A stretch of 53,019 nucleotides of DNA from Staphylococcus coagulans (GCF_002901995.1 NZ_PPQN01000023.1:1-53019), one strand, 5' to 3'. Positions 37,736 to 46,982 are shown, counted from the stretch's first letter. The notes: generated by a model from the sequence alone, not told the origin. Numbers and translations are program-made.

Positions 37736-39352
37736 ATGGTGGATACAGACATTCGTGAAGCGATAGAGAAAGGCGACATCACAGTAGGAATCGAACTCGG
37801 TTCAACCCGTATCAAAGCAGTTGCGATTGATAATTCGACAAGGTCAATCGCAAAGGGAAGTTATGAATGGACGCAACAGTTGAATGCAGGCTACTGGTCT
37901 TTATCGCTCGATGAAGTATGGCGTGGCTTGCAAGAAAGTTATCACCGTATGTCCCAGGAAATATATGATCGGTATCGTATCCGTTTGAAAAAGCTTGCGG
38001 CTCTTGGCATCAGTGGGATGATGCACGGTTACTTAGCTTTTGATCAAGAGGGGGAATTATTAGTTCCTTTTCGTACGTGGCAAAATAATTATGCACGAGA
38101 AGCAGGTGCAAAGTTAACACATCAATTTCAGTTCAATGTTCCAGAACGTTGGAGTATTGCACAATACTATCAGTGTGTCTGCAATGGAGAAGCGCATGTG
38201 AAAAATGTGGCCTATCTGACAACGTTATCCGGTTATGTCCATTGGCAATTAACAGGTGAAAAAGCATTAGGGATAGGCGATGCATCTGGTATGTTTCCCA
38301 TCGATGCGCAACAACATACATATCGAAAAGATTTAATGGCACAATTTGATACATTGATGGAGGGACAAGGTTTTTCTCAGTCTATTGAGTCGATTTTACC
38401 GAAAGTCTATCAAGCGGGTGAGCGTGCGGGTCTATTAACCGCTACAGGTGCCAAACGATTGGATCCTGATGGTTTTTTAGAAGCGGGATGTGTGATGTGT
38501 CCGCCTGAAGGTGATGCAGGAACAGGGATGATTGCGACAAATAGCATCGCACCTAAGACTGGAAATGTGTCGGCAGGAACGAGTATATTTTCTATGATTG
38601 TCCTCGAACAACCATTAAAGCAAGTAGATCCAGATGTGGATATTGTAATGACACCAGCTGGAGACGAGGTCGCGATGATTCATGCGAATAATTGTACGTC
38701 AGATATCAATCAATGGATGCATCTATTTGAAGAAGTTTTCCAAGTTATGGGTGTCTCGTATGATAAAGAAACCCTGTGGACGCGACTGTTTGAACAGGCG
38801 ACACAAGGGGATGACGATTTAGGTCAGTTGTTATCGTACGGTTATGTTTCAGGTGAATTTATTACTGATATCAAGCAAGGCTTTCCACTGTTTATGCGTT
38901 TAGAAGAACGTGAATTGACGCTTGCTAATTTTATGAAAACACATATCTATAGCGCGCTCAGTACGTTGAAAATCGGGGTGGATCGATTAAAAAAACATGA
39001 AAATATTGCGCTTGATCGTATGACCGGTCATGGGGGTATTTTTAAAACTAAAAATGTTGTTCAACGCTATTTAGCTGCTGCTTTAGAAACGCCAATCACT
39101 GTTATGGAGACAGCCAATGAGGGTGGCGCGTGGGGAATCGCAGTTTTAGCGCGTTACGTATTAGAAAACCACATGACCTTAGATGATTATTTAAACACGA
39201 TTTTTACAGATAACTTGCATACTTCTACGTGGTCACCGCAACCTCAAGATATTGAAAGTTTTAAAGCGTATATTCAGCGCTTTGAAAAATATTTAACACT
39301 TGAACGAGATCTCAATAAAAAGCATTCTAAAACAAAATTTAATAACCATTAA
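37736..39352 (+). CDS. FGGY-family carbohydrate kinase
   Basis: A 538-residue sugar kinase of the FGGY (actin-like ATPase) family. The phosphate-1 motif GIELGSTRIKAVAID is near residue 18, the FGGY_N segment GISGMMHGYLAFD near residue 90, and the adenosine/phosphate-2 motif GNVSAGTSIF near residue 280. METANEGGAWGIAVLARY near residue 460 closes the C-terminal domain. Substrates are pentuloses or related polyols (ribulokinase/xylulokinase-like); no sugar isomerase or transporter is adjacent, so the pathway is unclear. The start is ATG 37736 with GAGGTG upstream. Beyond its stop, the frame stays open for 27 codons that look coding (see 39353). Confidence 0.85.
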   Translation: MVDTDIREAIEKGDITVGIELGSTRIKAVAIDNSTRSIAKGSYEWTQQLNAGYWSLSLDEVWRGLQESYHRMSQEIYDRYRIRLKKLAALGISGMMHGYLAFDQEGELLVPFRTWQNNYAREAGAKLTHQFQFNVPERWSIAQYYQCVCNGEAHVKNVAYLTTLSGYVHWQLTGEKALGIGDASGMFPIDAQQHTYRKDLMAQFDTLMEGQGFSQSIESILPKVYQAGERAGLLTATGAKRLDPDGFLEAGCVMCPPEGDAGTGMIATNSIAPKTGNVSAGTSIFSMIVLEQPLKQVDPDVDIVMTPAGDEVAMIHANNCTSDINQWMHLFEEVFQVMGVSYDKETLWTRLFEQATQGDDDLGQLLSYGYVSGEFITDIKQGFPLFMRLEERELTLANFMKTHIYSALSTLKIGVDRLKKHENIALDRMTGHGGIFKTKNVVQRYLAAALETPITVMETANEGGAWGIAVLARYVLENHMTLDDYLNTIFTDNLHTSTWSPQPQDIESFKAYIQRFEKYLTLERDLNKKHSKTKFNNH

Positions 39353-39436
39353 ATCGATCGCGTTGGTCCAGAAAAGGACGGTCTCTTTCAACAATTTAAA
39401 ACGAACACACCTCATTGGATGAAACAACAAAGATAA
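39353..39436 (+). pseudogene. In-frame coding-like tail after the FGGY kinase stop
   Basis: Immediately after the TAA, the same frame reads IDRVGPEKDGLFQQF then KTNTPHWMKQQR to a second TAA. The sequence looks like a protein C-terminus, not noise. It could be the remains of a fused or adjacent gene cut off by a new stop, or a read-through tail. Confidence 0.35.
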
Positions 39437-39587
39437 GGTTGGGATTCTGATAAGTGTGGTATTTAGGAAATATATTTAATTTAGATAGAATATTTTTTGA
39501 AATCGCGTTTATTGAGAGTATTCAACAAGATTTTTGTTGTTTTCTATAGAAAGTTATATCAATCAATATGAAATTGGAGTGATTTTC

Positions 39588-40913
39588 ATGAATAACTACG
39601 ATTTAATCATTATTGGCTTTGGTAAAGGCGGTAAAACTTTAGCGAAGTTTGCTGCACAACAAGGACAAAAAGTGGCAGTCGTTGAGCAATCTTCTGAAAT
39701 GTACGGAGGGACTTGTATTAATGTCGGTTGCATCCCTTCAAAAGTTCTAGTACATGACGGCTTAACATCTGCTTCATTTGTAGAAAGTATGCATCGTAAA
39801 CAAAATGTCGTAGAAGGGCTGAACCAAAAAAATTATCATATGCTAGCAGATGAGCCAACAATTGATGTGATTAATTTAAAGGCCAAGTTTGAAACAGATA
39901 AAGAAATTAATTTGTTGGATACAGAAGGAAGAACCGTTCAGCGTGTAACAGGCACAAATATTGTTGTAAATACAGGGGCAACACCCATCATGCCACCAAT
40001 TGAAGGTATCCATACTTCTGAACGTGTGTTTGACTCTAAAGGGATCATGAACCTTACGACTCAGCCCAAACGCCTTGTTATTATAGGTGGTGGTTATATC
40101 TCACTTGAATTTGCATCGATTTTTGCTAATTTCGGGACTGAAGTAACCGTATTAGCAAAAGAACATCATATTTTAGGTCGAGAAGATTCAGAAGTTGCAG
40201 CACAAGTAGAGCATGATTTGACACAAAAAGGGATTCATTTTGTTTATCAAGTTGAGACAGAAGCAATCGTTGACCAAGACAAAACAACAATCGTAAAAAC
40301 AAATCAGGGTGACTTTGAAGCAGAAGCTGTGTTAATTGCGACAGGTCGAAAACCGAATACGGCGCATTTAAACCTTGAAGCTGTCGGCGTACAATTGGGA
40401 GAACGTGGTGAGATTGTAGTGAATGAGAAGCGACAAACTACGATTGATCACATATACGCAATTGGTGATGTCAATGGCGATATGCAATTTACTTATATTT
40501 CGTTAGACGATTTTAGAATTTTAAAGTCTCAACTCTTTGGCGATGGTTCGCGCACAACGGCACAGCGTGGTAATGTGCCTTATACTGTTTTTATCGATCC
40601 GCCTCTTGCTCGTGTGGGAATGACGGCTGAACAAGCGCGCCAAAAAGGGAAAGAGATTCTGGAAAACACTGTTGCGGTTAATACGCTGCCTCGTCATAAG
40701 ATTAATAATGACGCACGAGGCATATTTAAGACCGTTGTAGATAAACAAAGTCAACAAATTTTAGGAGCCACATTATATGGCTTACAGTCAGAAGAGTTAA
40801 TCAATCTTATTAAATTAGCTATGGATCAAAAACTCCCTTACACCGTTTTGAGAGATCAAATTTATACGCATCCAACAATGGCTGAAGCATTGAATGACTT
40901 GTTTAATCTGTAA
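39588..40913 (+). CDS. merA: MerA/RclA-type flavoprotein disulfide oxidoreductase
   Basis: A 441-residue class I pyridine nucleotide-disulfide oxidoreductase. The N-terminal FAD loop is GFGKGGKTLAK; the redox-active pair is Cys43/Cys48 in GGTCINVGCIPSK. GGGYISLEFASIFA near residue 160 binds NAD(P)H, and HPTMAEALNDLF closes the dimer domain. There is no N-terminal HMA domain and no C-terminal Cys pair, so it is not a mercuric reductase in function. Homologues named MerA in S. aureus and RclA elsewhere reduce hypothiocyanous acid. The start is ATG 39588 with GGAG 9 nt upstream. It is monocistronic, ended by the dispersed hairpin. Confidence 0.85.
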   Translation: MNNYDLIIIGFGKGGKTLAKFAAQQGQKVAVVEQSSEMYGGTCINVGCIPSKVLVHDGLTSASFVESMHRKQNVVEGLNQKNYHMLADEPTIDVINLKAKFETDKEINLLDTEGRTVQRVTGTNIVVNTGATPIMPPIEGIHTSERVFDSKGIMNLTTQPKRLVIIGGGYISLEFASIFANFGTEVTVLAKEHHILGREDSEVAAQVEHDLTQKGIHFVYQVETEAIVDQDKTTIVKTNQGDFEAEAVLIATGRKPNTAHLNLEAVGVQLGERGEIVVNEKRQTTIDHIYAIGDVNGDMQFTYISLDDFRILKSQLFGDGSRTTAQRGNVPYTVFIDPPLARVGMTAEQARQKGKEILENTVAVNTLPRHKINNDARGIFKTVVDKQSQQILGATLYGLQSEELINLIKLAMDQKLPYTVLRDQIYTHPTMAEALNDLFNL

Positions 40914-40942
40914 TTCAGTTCAATGATAGAAAATAAATATAA

Positions 40943-40988
40943 AAAAGAAGCGCTAAGACGATTTTCTAGTAAAAATCATCTTAGCGCT
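40943..40988. terminator. Terminator hairpin, copy 2 of a dispersed element
   Basis: AGCGCTAAGACGATT pairs with AATCATCTTAGCGCT. In reverse complement it matches the hairpin at 19396-19435 almost base for base, including the T-run flank (here AAAAAAGA on the plus strand). It sits between convergent merA and the amidohydrolase gene. Confidence 0.85.
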
Positions 40989-41073
40989 ATATTTATTTTG
41001 GGGTTTATCTCCCAGTTTCCTTATTATGAGATGATAAGAAAAGTAGCGATTTCGTGTTATACTTTAAAATTGT

Positions 41074-42039
41074 TTATTCTTGACGATTGATTTCAAAGAA
41101 TTCTACTGCATTTCCACGTAGAATGCCATCAATTTTATCAGCTTCAATACCGCTGTTTTTAATATATTCAACCGCACGTGTATATTTTTTATCTTGGAAA
41201 TATGGAAAGTCGCTTCCCATCATTAAGCGCTCAGCACCAAAGGTTTCAATCGTGTTGATTAATGAAGGCCCATGAAAATTGGCTGTATCAAAGTAAAATT
41301 GACGATTTAAGATTTCCCAAGGACTTGTTTCAAAAGCATTCCAGTCTTCGTAGTTATCTTCAATACGTTGCATAAAGAAAGGCAACGCCCCTCCTAAATG
41401 TGAAATATGAAATTTAATGTTAGGATATTTTTGTGGAATATTGTTTTTGAGTAAATGCAATGCCACAAAAGTCGCTTCTAAAGGAGCACCGATGACCCAA
41501 TGTAATTGGAAATCATTGACCATTGGTGATTGAGCACCGCAACCCGTAGGATGAACGTAAAGTGTCGCATGTTGGTCATTCATTGCTTTGAAAAAAGGTT
41601 CGAATTGTAAATCAGCAACTGACACTTTATCTTTGACGAGTGTCGGAATGGCAATGCCTATAAATTCATCTTTAGCTAATAGCGCTTTAGCTTCTTCAAT
41701 GGCTTGATTGATATAGGGAAGTGACACGGCGCCATATGCTAAAAAACGTTCTGGATATTTTTGTACGAGTGATTCATACAATCCATTAATCATTTCTGCC
41801 GAAACTTTGGCTTCTTCTTGATTTCCCCACTGTGGCGATTGCGGTGTGGCTGAAATGATTTGTTTTTCAACTCCCGCATCATCCATCATTTTAAAACGTT
41901 TTTTTAAGTCTTCTTCTGAGTCGGATTGGTTAATCCCTTTTGCAACCTCTGTACCTTGACTGCCGAGTTTGCCTAAACGCTCTAAGTAAGCTTCACTCCA
42001 TAAGTGTGCATGCGTATCAATTGCTTTTATATTAGTCAT
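41074..42039 (-). CDS. Amidohydrolase family protein (ACMSD-like)
   Basis: A 321-residue TIM-barrel metal-dependent hydrolase or decarboxylase of amidohydrolase type 2. DTHAHLW near residue 8 is the first metal motif, YVHPTGCG and FHISHLGGALPFFMQRIEDN supply further histidines, and MMGSDFPYF near residue 283 gives the catalytic Asp. This layout matches aminocarboxymuconate-semialdehyde and salicylate-type decarboxylases, enzymes of aromatic catabolism. The start is ATG 42039 or GTG 42045, both after TGGAG. It lies beside the exporter/NAT cluster on the minus strand, which supports an aromatic substrate (inference). Confidence 0.8.
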   Translation of the reverse strand: MTNIKAIDTHAHLWSEAYLERLGKLGSQGTEVAKGINQSDSEEDLKKRFKMMDDAGVEKQIISATPQSPQWGNQEEAKVSAEMINGLYESLVQKYPERFLAYGAVSLPYINQAIEEAKALLAKDEFIGIAIPTLVKDKVSVADLQFEPFFKAMNDQHATLYVHPTGCGAQSPMVNDFQLHWVIGAPLEATFVALHLLKNNIPQKYPNIKFHISHLGGALPFFMQRIEDNYEDWNAFETSPWEILNRQFYFDTANFHGPSLINTIETFGAERLMMGSDFPYFQDKKYTRAVEYIKNSGIEADKIDGILRGNAVEFFEINRQE

Positions 42040-42233
42040 GCTCACAATCATCTCCATTTCAAATTTACAATGTATCGTTGAGAATCGAATTTCTCAAAAC
42101 GATTGTCGAAGCGTCAGTGTCTTATTTTACATGGCTTCTTAGACGTCATGTATACTAACTAAGGTGTAAGGTATTGTAATTATACCCACATAACATACAT
42201 TTACCCAATAAAGTAGAATAACAATCGCATATT

Positions 42234-42596
42234 TTACTTTTTGAAAGTATCAATCAGTGTTAACGTATTTAATAGGAAATATTTACCAGCAGATTGTGTT
42301 GCTTTATAACCGTGACCGGCTTTAATGTGTTGGTACATTGCAACGCTCATAATGAGATTAATCATTACAGCACCGAGACGTACAAACTTCACACCTGCTT
42401 TGCCAAATGTAGAAGTTAATAATAAGATAGAACCTACAATTTCAAATACCCCAGCAATTTGCATCAAGTTTTTGTTTATATTAAATGCTTCTTTAAATTG
42501 TGTTGCCATTACTTCATCATTTCTCACTTTTGGCAAACCACTTTTAATAATATCCTTTGCAACGTAAGCGTTAATCGCATGATTTAATAACATCAT
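42234..42596 (-). CDS. DoxX-family membrane protein
   Basis: A 120-residue protein with about three to four membrane segments, DoxX-like (a conserved-looking QIAGVFEIVGSILLLTSTFG segment in the middle, GYKATQSAGKYFLLN near the end). Members are linked to quinone or thiosulfate redox chemistry and to detoxification operons, without a fixed role. TTAGGAGGTTGT precedes ATG 42596. It is 16 bp after the MFS exporter stop on the same strand, clearly cotranscribed. Confidence 0.8.
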   Translation of the reverse strand: MMLLNHAINAYVAKDIIKSGLPKVRNDEVMATQFKEAFNINKNLMQIAGVFEIVGSILLLTSTFGKAGVKFVRLGAVMINLIMSVAMYQHIKAGHGYKATQSAGKYFLLNTLTLIDTFKK

Positions 42597-42612
42597 ACAA
42601 CCTCCTAATTTT

Positions 42613-44016
42613 TTAATTTGATGATTCTTTTTTTGATACACGAAGGGCAATGAGTGTCCCAATTAAGCTTAGAAATGCAACTACTTTATACGTCCATTGC
42701 AATCCAAAAATGTGACTGGCAACAGTGCTACCTCCATGTCCCATAGCGAGTTGTGTTAGTAACGTAACCAGTAACCCCGTTCCAATCGCAGCAGAAATTT
42801 GACGTAACGTGTTATTCATTGCAGTCCCATGCGGGATGAGTTTTCTTGGTAGAGCATTAAGTGCTTCAGTTGTCATCGGCACCATAATGCCAGAGTTACC
42901 CAACATCATCACTAAAAATGATAAGACGATATAAGTGATAGATGATTCTGCATTTAAAAATGAGAGAAGCAATGTGCCGATAAAAATAAGCGTCATCCCA
43001 CTCACTGCGAGAATGCGTCCGCCAATGATGTCATACAATTTACCTGTCACAGGTGAAAGGAGCCCCATCACAAGACCACCCGGGAGTAAAATGAGACCGG
43101 ATTGAAGCGGCGTTAAGCCACGCATCGTCTGCATATAGATTGGAAGTATTGTCAATGTCCCGATAAATATCAAAAACATCAGAATGACTAAACTAATTGG
43201 TATCGTAAAAGCCCGATATTGAAACACACGTATTTCAAGCATAGGTGTTTCTAATTTAAGCTGTCTCATAACAAAAGTGACCAATGTCACGACGGCTACG
43301 AGAAGTGTTAAATAAATGATAGGATTGCCCCATCCAAATTGACTGGCTGAACTAAAGCCGAATAATAAACCGCCAAATCCAACCGTTGATAATATCACAG
43401 ATAAAATATCAAGTTTCGGTTTGGATAATTCAGTCAGATTCATCATTTTAAAATAACCGAATAATAAATCAATCACTGAAATGATGAGTATGATTAAAAA
43501 TAAATAGCGCCAATCAAATGCAGTAACAAACCAACCTGCAGCAGTAGGACCGATTGCTGGCGCAAAACCAATGACTAATCCGAAAAGTCCCATGGCCATA
43601 CCGCGTTTTTCTAATGGAAAGACAAGGAATAAAAACATTTGTGTCAGTGGCATCAAAATCCCTGCACCCATTGCTTGAATCGCCCGACCTACTAAAAGTA
43701 ATGTGAAGTTAGGCGCGAGCATACATAATAAGGAACCCACGACGAATAACAGCATAGCTGTAAAGAATAACCGTCTTAATGAAAAACGCTGTGTAAGATA
43801 AGCGGTTATCGGAATCATAATCCCGTTTACAAGCATGAAGATGGTCGTTAACCATTGTGCAGTGCCACTTGTAAGACGAAATTCCTCCATTATTTTAGGA
43901 ATCACAGTCGTCATTAAAGTTTGATTGAGTACTGCGATAAAAGCACCAATCATCATCATTGCGATTGCAGGAATATGATGTTGCATCGAATCGTTCGAAG
44001 TAGCCCTATCCGACAT
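42613..44016 (-). CDS. MFS exporter, EmrB/QacA (DHA2) type
   Basis: A 467-residue drug:proton antiporter with about fourteen membrane segments. ALNQTLMTTVIPKIM-like sequence in helix 1 (residues about 32-46), ITAYLTQRFSLRRLF as motif A, and GFAPAIGPTAAGWFV as the antiporter motif C near residue 155 place it in DHA2. The start is ATG 44016 after AGAGGTG. It is divergently transcribed from the first NAT gene, with promoters that overlap around the GGAATGTATTCC palindrome, and is followed by a DoxX gene. It likely exports the compound or conjugate handled by the NAT cluster. Confidence 0.88.
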   Translation of the reverse strand: MSDRATSNDSMQHHIPAIAMMMIGAFIAVLNQTLMTTVIPKIMEEFRLTSGTAQWLTTIFMLVNGIMIPITAYLTQRFSLRRLFFTAMLLFVVGSLLCMLAPNFTLLLVGRAIQAMGAGILMPLTQMFLFLVFPLEKRGMAMGLFGLVIGFAPAIGPTAAGWFVTAFDWRYLFLIILIISVIDLLFGYFKMMNLTELSKPKLDILSVILSTVGFGGLLFGFSSASQFGWGNPIIYLTLLVAVVTLVTFVMRQLKLETPMLEIRVFQYRAFTIPISLVILMFLIFIGTLTILPIYMQTMRGLTPLQSGLILLPGGLVMGLLSPVTGKLYDIIGGRILAVSGMTLIFIGTLLLSFLNAESSITYIVLSFLVMMLGNSGIMVPMTTEALNALPRKLIPHGTAMNNTLRQISAAIGTGLLVTLLTQLAMGHGGSTVASHIFGLQWTYKVVAFLSLIGTLIALRVSKKESSN

Positions 44017-44054
44017 ATATGTCACCTCTTTCTAAACGGAATTGACTATCACTT

Positions 44055-44106
44055 ATTTTAAGCGGAATGTATTCCATTTGTCAAATTTGCAAATTCCATT
44101 TAATAT
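44055..44106. promoter_or_regulatory. Overlapping divergent promoters with a GGAAT/ATTCC operator
   Basis: Plus strand: TTGTCA (44078-44083), 17 bp, TAATAT (44101-44106) for the NAT operon. Minus strand: a consensus TTGACA (44084-44079), 18 bp, TAAAAT (44060-44055) for the exporter. The two -35 boxes overlap. GGAATGTATTCC (44064-44075) is a perfect palindrome in the spacer of the exporter promoter; further half-sites are GGAAT at 44037-44041 and ATTCC at 44093-44097. The TetR protein at 44945 is the likely binder. Confidence 0.75.
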
Positions 44107-44134
44107 TAGAGGCATAAAAAATAAGGAGGCCATT

Positions 44135-44926
44135 ATGGATATACAAAATATAGAGAAGAAATTAGAAATCAATGAACAAAAACAATTCAAAGGTCGTGTT
44201 GAAGCGCTCAATTACTATACACGACAATTTATGTATCATGTCCCGTTTGAAAATTTGGATGTCCAAAATGGTGTTCGTATTTCAACAGAATTGGACGATT
44301 TGTATGACAAGCTCATCAAGCGTAATCGTGGTGGGTATTGTTATGAAAACAATACATTCTTTGGTGCTTATCTCGAAGAAAAAGGCTTTGATACGCATTT
44401 TGTAGGTGCAACGATTCATACACCTAATGGCGGTCGGAGTCGATTTGGGACGCATATGTCATTGATTGTAGAAATAGAAGGTGAAAGTTACGTTGCTGAT
44501 GTAGGCTTTGGAGATTTACCTGCAGATGCCCTTCATGTCACACATGACGGTTCAGATATTGTGGAAGATATTGGAGGTACTTATCGTGCAGTATATATTG
44601 ATGACACTATTCATGTTCAAAAATGGGTCGATGAAGAATGGCAAACGAAATACGAAGCAGAGCCACAAGCACGCGATTTAGACTATTTTTCTGACAACAT
44701 CGAATACAATCAAACCAATCCTAATTCTGTATTCGTCAAACGACTTATTGTCACAATGCCTAAGCCATACGGTAGAGCAACAATGTCTCACGAAAATTTA
44801 ACGATTTCAAAAGAAGGCAAGAAAGAAAAACACGATGTGACATCCGAAAATTACAAAGCAATTTTGAAAAAATACTTTGGATTAGACGTTACTGTATCAC
44901 GTTTGGAGCAAGATACAGAAGAATAA
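44135..44926 (+). CDS. Arylamine N-acetyltransferase 1
   Basis: A 263-residue NAT, which transfers acetyl (or another acyl) from CoA to arylamines, hydroxylamines or hydrazines. The catalytic triad is complete: Cys69 in RNRGGYCYENN, His107 in RFGTHMSL, Asp122 in VADVGFGD, at the usual family positions. VPFENLDVQNG (residues 36-46) is the NAT N-terminal motif. The start is ATG 44135 after AAGGAGG; the open frame extends upstream without a start signal. It leads the run NAT1-TetR-isochorismatase-like-NAT2, divergent from an exporter. NAT2 is a paralogue with about the same triad positions but different substrate loop. Confidence 0.93.
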   Translation: MDIQNIEKKLEINEQKQFKGRVEALNYYTRQFMYHVPFENLDVQNGVRISTELDDLYDKLIKRNRGGYCYENNTFFGAYLEEKGFDTHFVGATIHTPNGGRSRFGTHMSLIVEIEGESYVADVGFGDLPADALHVTHDGSDIVEDIGGTYRAVYIDDTIHVQKWVDEEWQTKYEAEPQARDLDYFSDNIEYNQTNPNSVFVKRLIVTMPKPYGRATMSHENLTISKEGKKEKHDVTSENYKAILKKYFGLDVTVSRLEQDTEE

Positions 44927-44944
44927 GACAAAGGTGTGTTGCAT

Positions 44945-45520
44945 ATGACAAGCAAAGAGACGACAAAACGTTTAGACGCACGTAGAAACGAGAAAATGAT
45001 ATTAGAAACAGCAACAAAAATGATTGGCGAAAATGATGATATCAAATCTATCAGTATGTCGGCGATTGCAAAAGAAGCAAACGTAGGCGTAGGGACATTA
45101 TATCGTCATTTTGATAGTAAATCGATGCTGTGTCGCGCAGTGATCGATGACCAAATCGATGATATGTTCATAGAAATTGAACATTTTTTGTCACAAAATG
45201 AAGATGCACCATTGCATAAAAGGATTTATGGTGCACTAGCCATTTTTTTAGAATTGAAAGAGCGCAATTTAAAATTACTGAGCTTTATTGAAAAGAACGG
45301 CTTAAAAGCGAATGCGACAAATGCTGCGCCTTTTTATGGTGACTTGTACCGCATTATACAACAAGAGATTGAAAAATCTAGAAATATTGAAAACATAGAA
45401 TTGAAGTTGGATATGTTATTCAACGCTTTTTCTTCAGACATTTATATGTATGAACGATTTACACGCGGTTATACAAGAGAAGCGTATTTAGAGAAATTAC
45501 TCAAAATATATTTAAAATAA
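44945..45520 (+). CDS. TetR-family regulator (copy 2)
   Basis: A 191-residue TetR repressor with HTH at about residues 20-62 (SISMSAIAKEANVGVGTLYR then HFDSKS) and a helical ligand domain. The start is ATG 44945, with AAAGGTG 9 nt upstream. It sits between NAT1 and the isochorismatase-like gene, with 18 and 14 bp spacers. The HTH resembles that of the regulator at 21366 (both have GTGTLYRHF-type, here VGTLYRHF), so the two modules share ancestry. It probably represses both divergent promoters at the GGAATGTATTCC palindrome. Confidence 0.88.
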   Translation: MTSKETTKRLDARRNEKMILETATKMIGENDDIKSISMSAIAKEANVGVGTLYRHFDSKSMLCRAVIDDQIDDMFIEIEHFLSQNEDAPLHKRIYGALAIFLELKERNLKLLSFIEKNGLKANATNAAPFYGDLYRIIQQEIEKSRNIENIELKLDMLFNAFSSDIYMYERFTRGYTREAYLEKLLKIYLK

Positions 45521-45534
45521 ATGGAGGCTTTTAA

Positions 45535-46092
45535 ATGATAGACTTTAAAAAAACAGCGTTAATTTTAGTAGATATACAAAAAGGGATTGTCGCTTTAGAC
45601 GGTGCACCGCATTCAACTGAATCGGTAGTGAACCATGCGAATCAAGTGATTGAACAATTCCGTGCGCATAATGGCTTTATTGCTTTTGTACATGTGGCTT
45701 TTTACGATGGTAAAGACAAACTTCAACCGAATGCGATGGTGCAACTGCCTGACGAATCTGATCCTACTTTTTCTGATTTTCCAGAGCAATTGGATTATCG
45801 TGAAGGAGATTACGTCGTAACGAAAAGACATTTCAGCGGCTTTTTCGGTACGGACTTAGACTTACAATTACGACGTCGCGGCATTGATACGGTAGTCATT
45901 GGAGGCATTTCTACGCATATGGGTGTTGATACAACAGCACGAGACGCTTATCAGTACGGTTATAATCAATACTTTTTAACAGATATGATGACAGCACCTG
46001 CTGAACATCTACATGATTTTTCTGTGAATTATACGTTCCCAACAATGGGACAAACAATGACAACCCAAGCTTTTTTGGATCAGTTGTCTTAA
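45535..46092 (+). CDS. Isochorismatase-like hydrolase, Gly at the nucleophile position (copy 2)
   Basis: A 185-residue isochorismatase-fold protein paralogous to the one at 20759. Asp13 (LVDIQKG) and Lys97 (TKRHFSGFFG) are present, and the Cys position is Gly130 in STHMGVDTTARDAY, as in copy 1 and in true isochorismatases. GGAGG precedes ATG 45535 with 6-nt spacing. It follows the TetR gene and precedes NAT2 by about 100 bp. No chorismate-derived siderophore genes are nearby, so isochorismate is an unlikely substrate; an aromatic enol ether or quinone-like compound fits the context better. Confidence 0.85.
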   Translation: MIDFKKTALILVDIQKGIVALDGAPHSTESVVNHANQVIEQFRAHNGFIAFVHVAFYDGKDKLQPNAMVQLPDESDPTFSDFPEQLDYREGDYVVTKRHFSGFFGTDLDLQLRRRGIDTVVIGGISTHMGVDTTARDAYQYGYNQYFLTDMMTAPAEHLHDFSVNYTFPTMGQTMTTQAFLDQLS

Positions 46093-46192
46093 ACAAACAT
46101 ATAGTTGTGTTTCATATGTCATAGGACTGTAGATAGGTGAATCAGTGTTGTTTCGTGCACTAATCAATGAGAGATAAAGAGAGGTTTTGTCA

Positions 46193-46975
46193 ATGAATTT
46201 TGAAGCATTGGAATCGCACATTGGACTCACAGCCTCAGAAAAAGAAGGGAACACCCTTGAAGATTTAACATCATATATCCGAAAATTTTTATATACAATT
46301 CCGTTTGAAGCGATTGATATTTATAATGGAAGAACGATTTCAACAGATGTGCAAACGAATATTGATAAATTTACAAAAAAATATCGTGGCGGTTTATGTT
46401 ATGAAAATAATGTCGTCACAAACGCTTATCTGACAGCACGAGGCTTTGATACGATAATGGTTGCTGGGTATGTGAAACCCCCTAAACGAGATTGGAAGAA
46501 GCGGGCGACGCATTTAACAAATATCGTTACTATCGATCATCAGCATTATTTGGCAGATACCGGATTTGGTCATTTTCCGAGTCAGCCTATTCCATTGACT
46601 GGTGAAGTGGTTGAAGATGAAGACGACTTTTATCGTATTATTTACGATGGTGATTCTCAAAGTTATTACGTTCAGACAACAAAGCAAGCTAAAGAAAATT
46701 GGATTGACCTATTGAATTTTAAGCGTGAGCCACGAGCTTTAATCGATTTTATGAGAGATTTTGATTATACGGTTTTTAATCCACAATATAATTTTAAACA
46801 TCATTTGCTCATTAATAAAAAAACAGATAACGGTCATATTACAATGACAGAAAATCATGTCAATATAATCAACAATGGGCAAAAACAACAAATTGATGTC
46901 ACACCTATCAACTATCAAGCGTTATTAAAACAATACTTTAATATTGAGACTACCATTCCAGCCTTAGAACAATAA
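46193..46975 (+). CDS. Arylamine N-acetyltransferase 2
   Basis: A 260-residue NAT paralogue. The triad is Cys69 in KYRGGLCYENN, His107 in RATHLTNI and Asp122 in LADTGFGH. IPFEAIDIYNGRTIST replaces the NAT1 VPFENLDVQNG motif. AGAGAGG precedes ATG 46193 with 8-nt spacing (TTG 46187 is less likely). It is the last gene of the cluster, separated from the isochorismatase-like gene by about 100 bp that may hold a secondary promoter. Divergence around the active-site loops suggests a different acceptor range from NAT1. Confidence 0.92.
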   Translation: MNFEALESHIGLTASEKEGNTLEDLTSYIRKFLYTIPFEAIDIYNGRTISTDVQTNIDKFTKKYRGGLCYENNVVTNAYLTARGFDTIMVAGYVKPPKRDWKKRATHLTNIVTIDHQHYLADTGFGHFPSQPIPLTGEVVEDEDDFYRIIYDGDSQSYYVQTTKQAKENWIDLLNFKREPRALIDFMRDFDYTVFNPQYNFKHHLLINKKTDNGHITMTENHVNIINNGQKQQIDVTPINYQALLKQYFNIETTIPALEQ

Positions 46976-46982
46976 AGGATGT

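Noticed and set aside
39588..40913. Mercuric reductase function
   Set aside because: No HMA domain, no C-terminal Cys pair and no mer genes nearby; the family context fits a hypothiocyanous-acid reductase.
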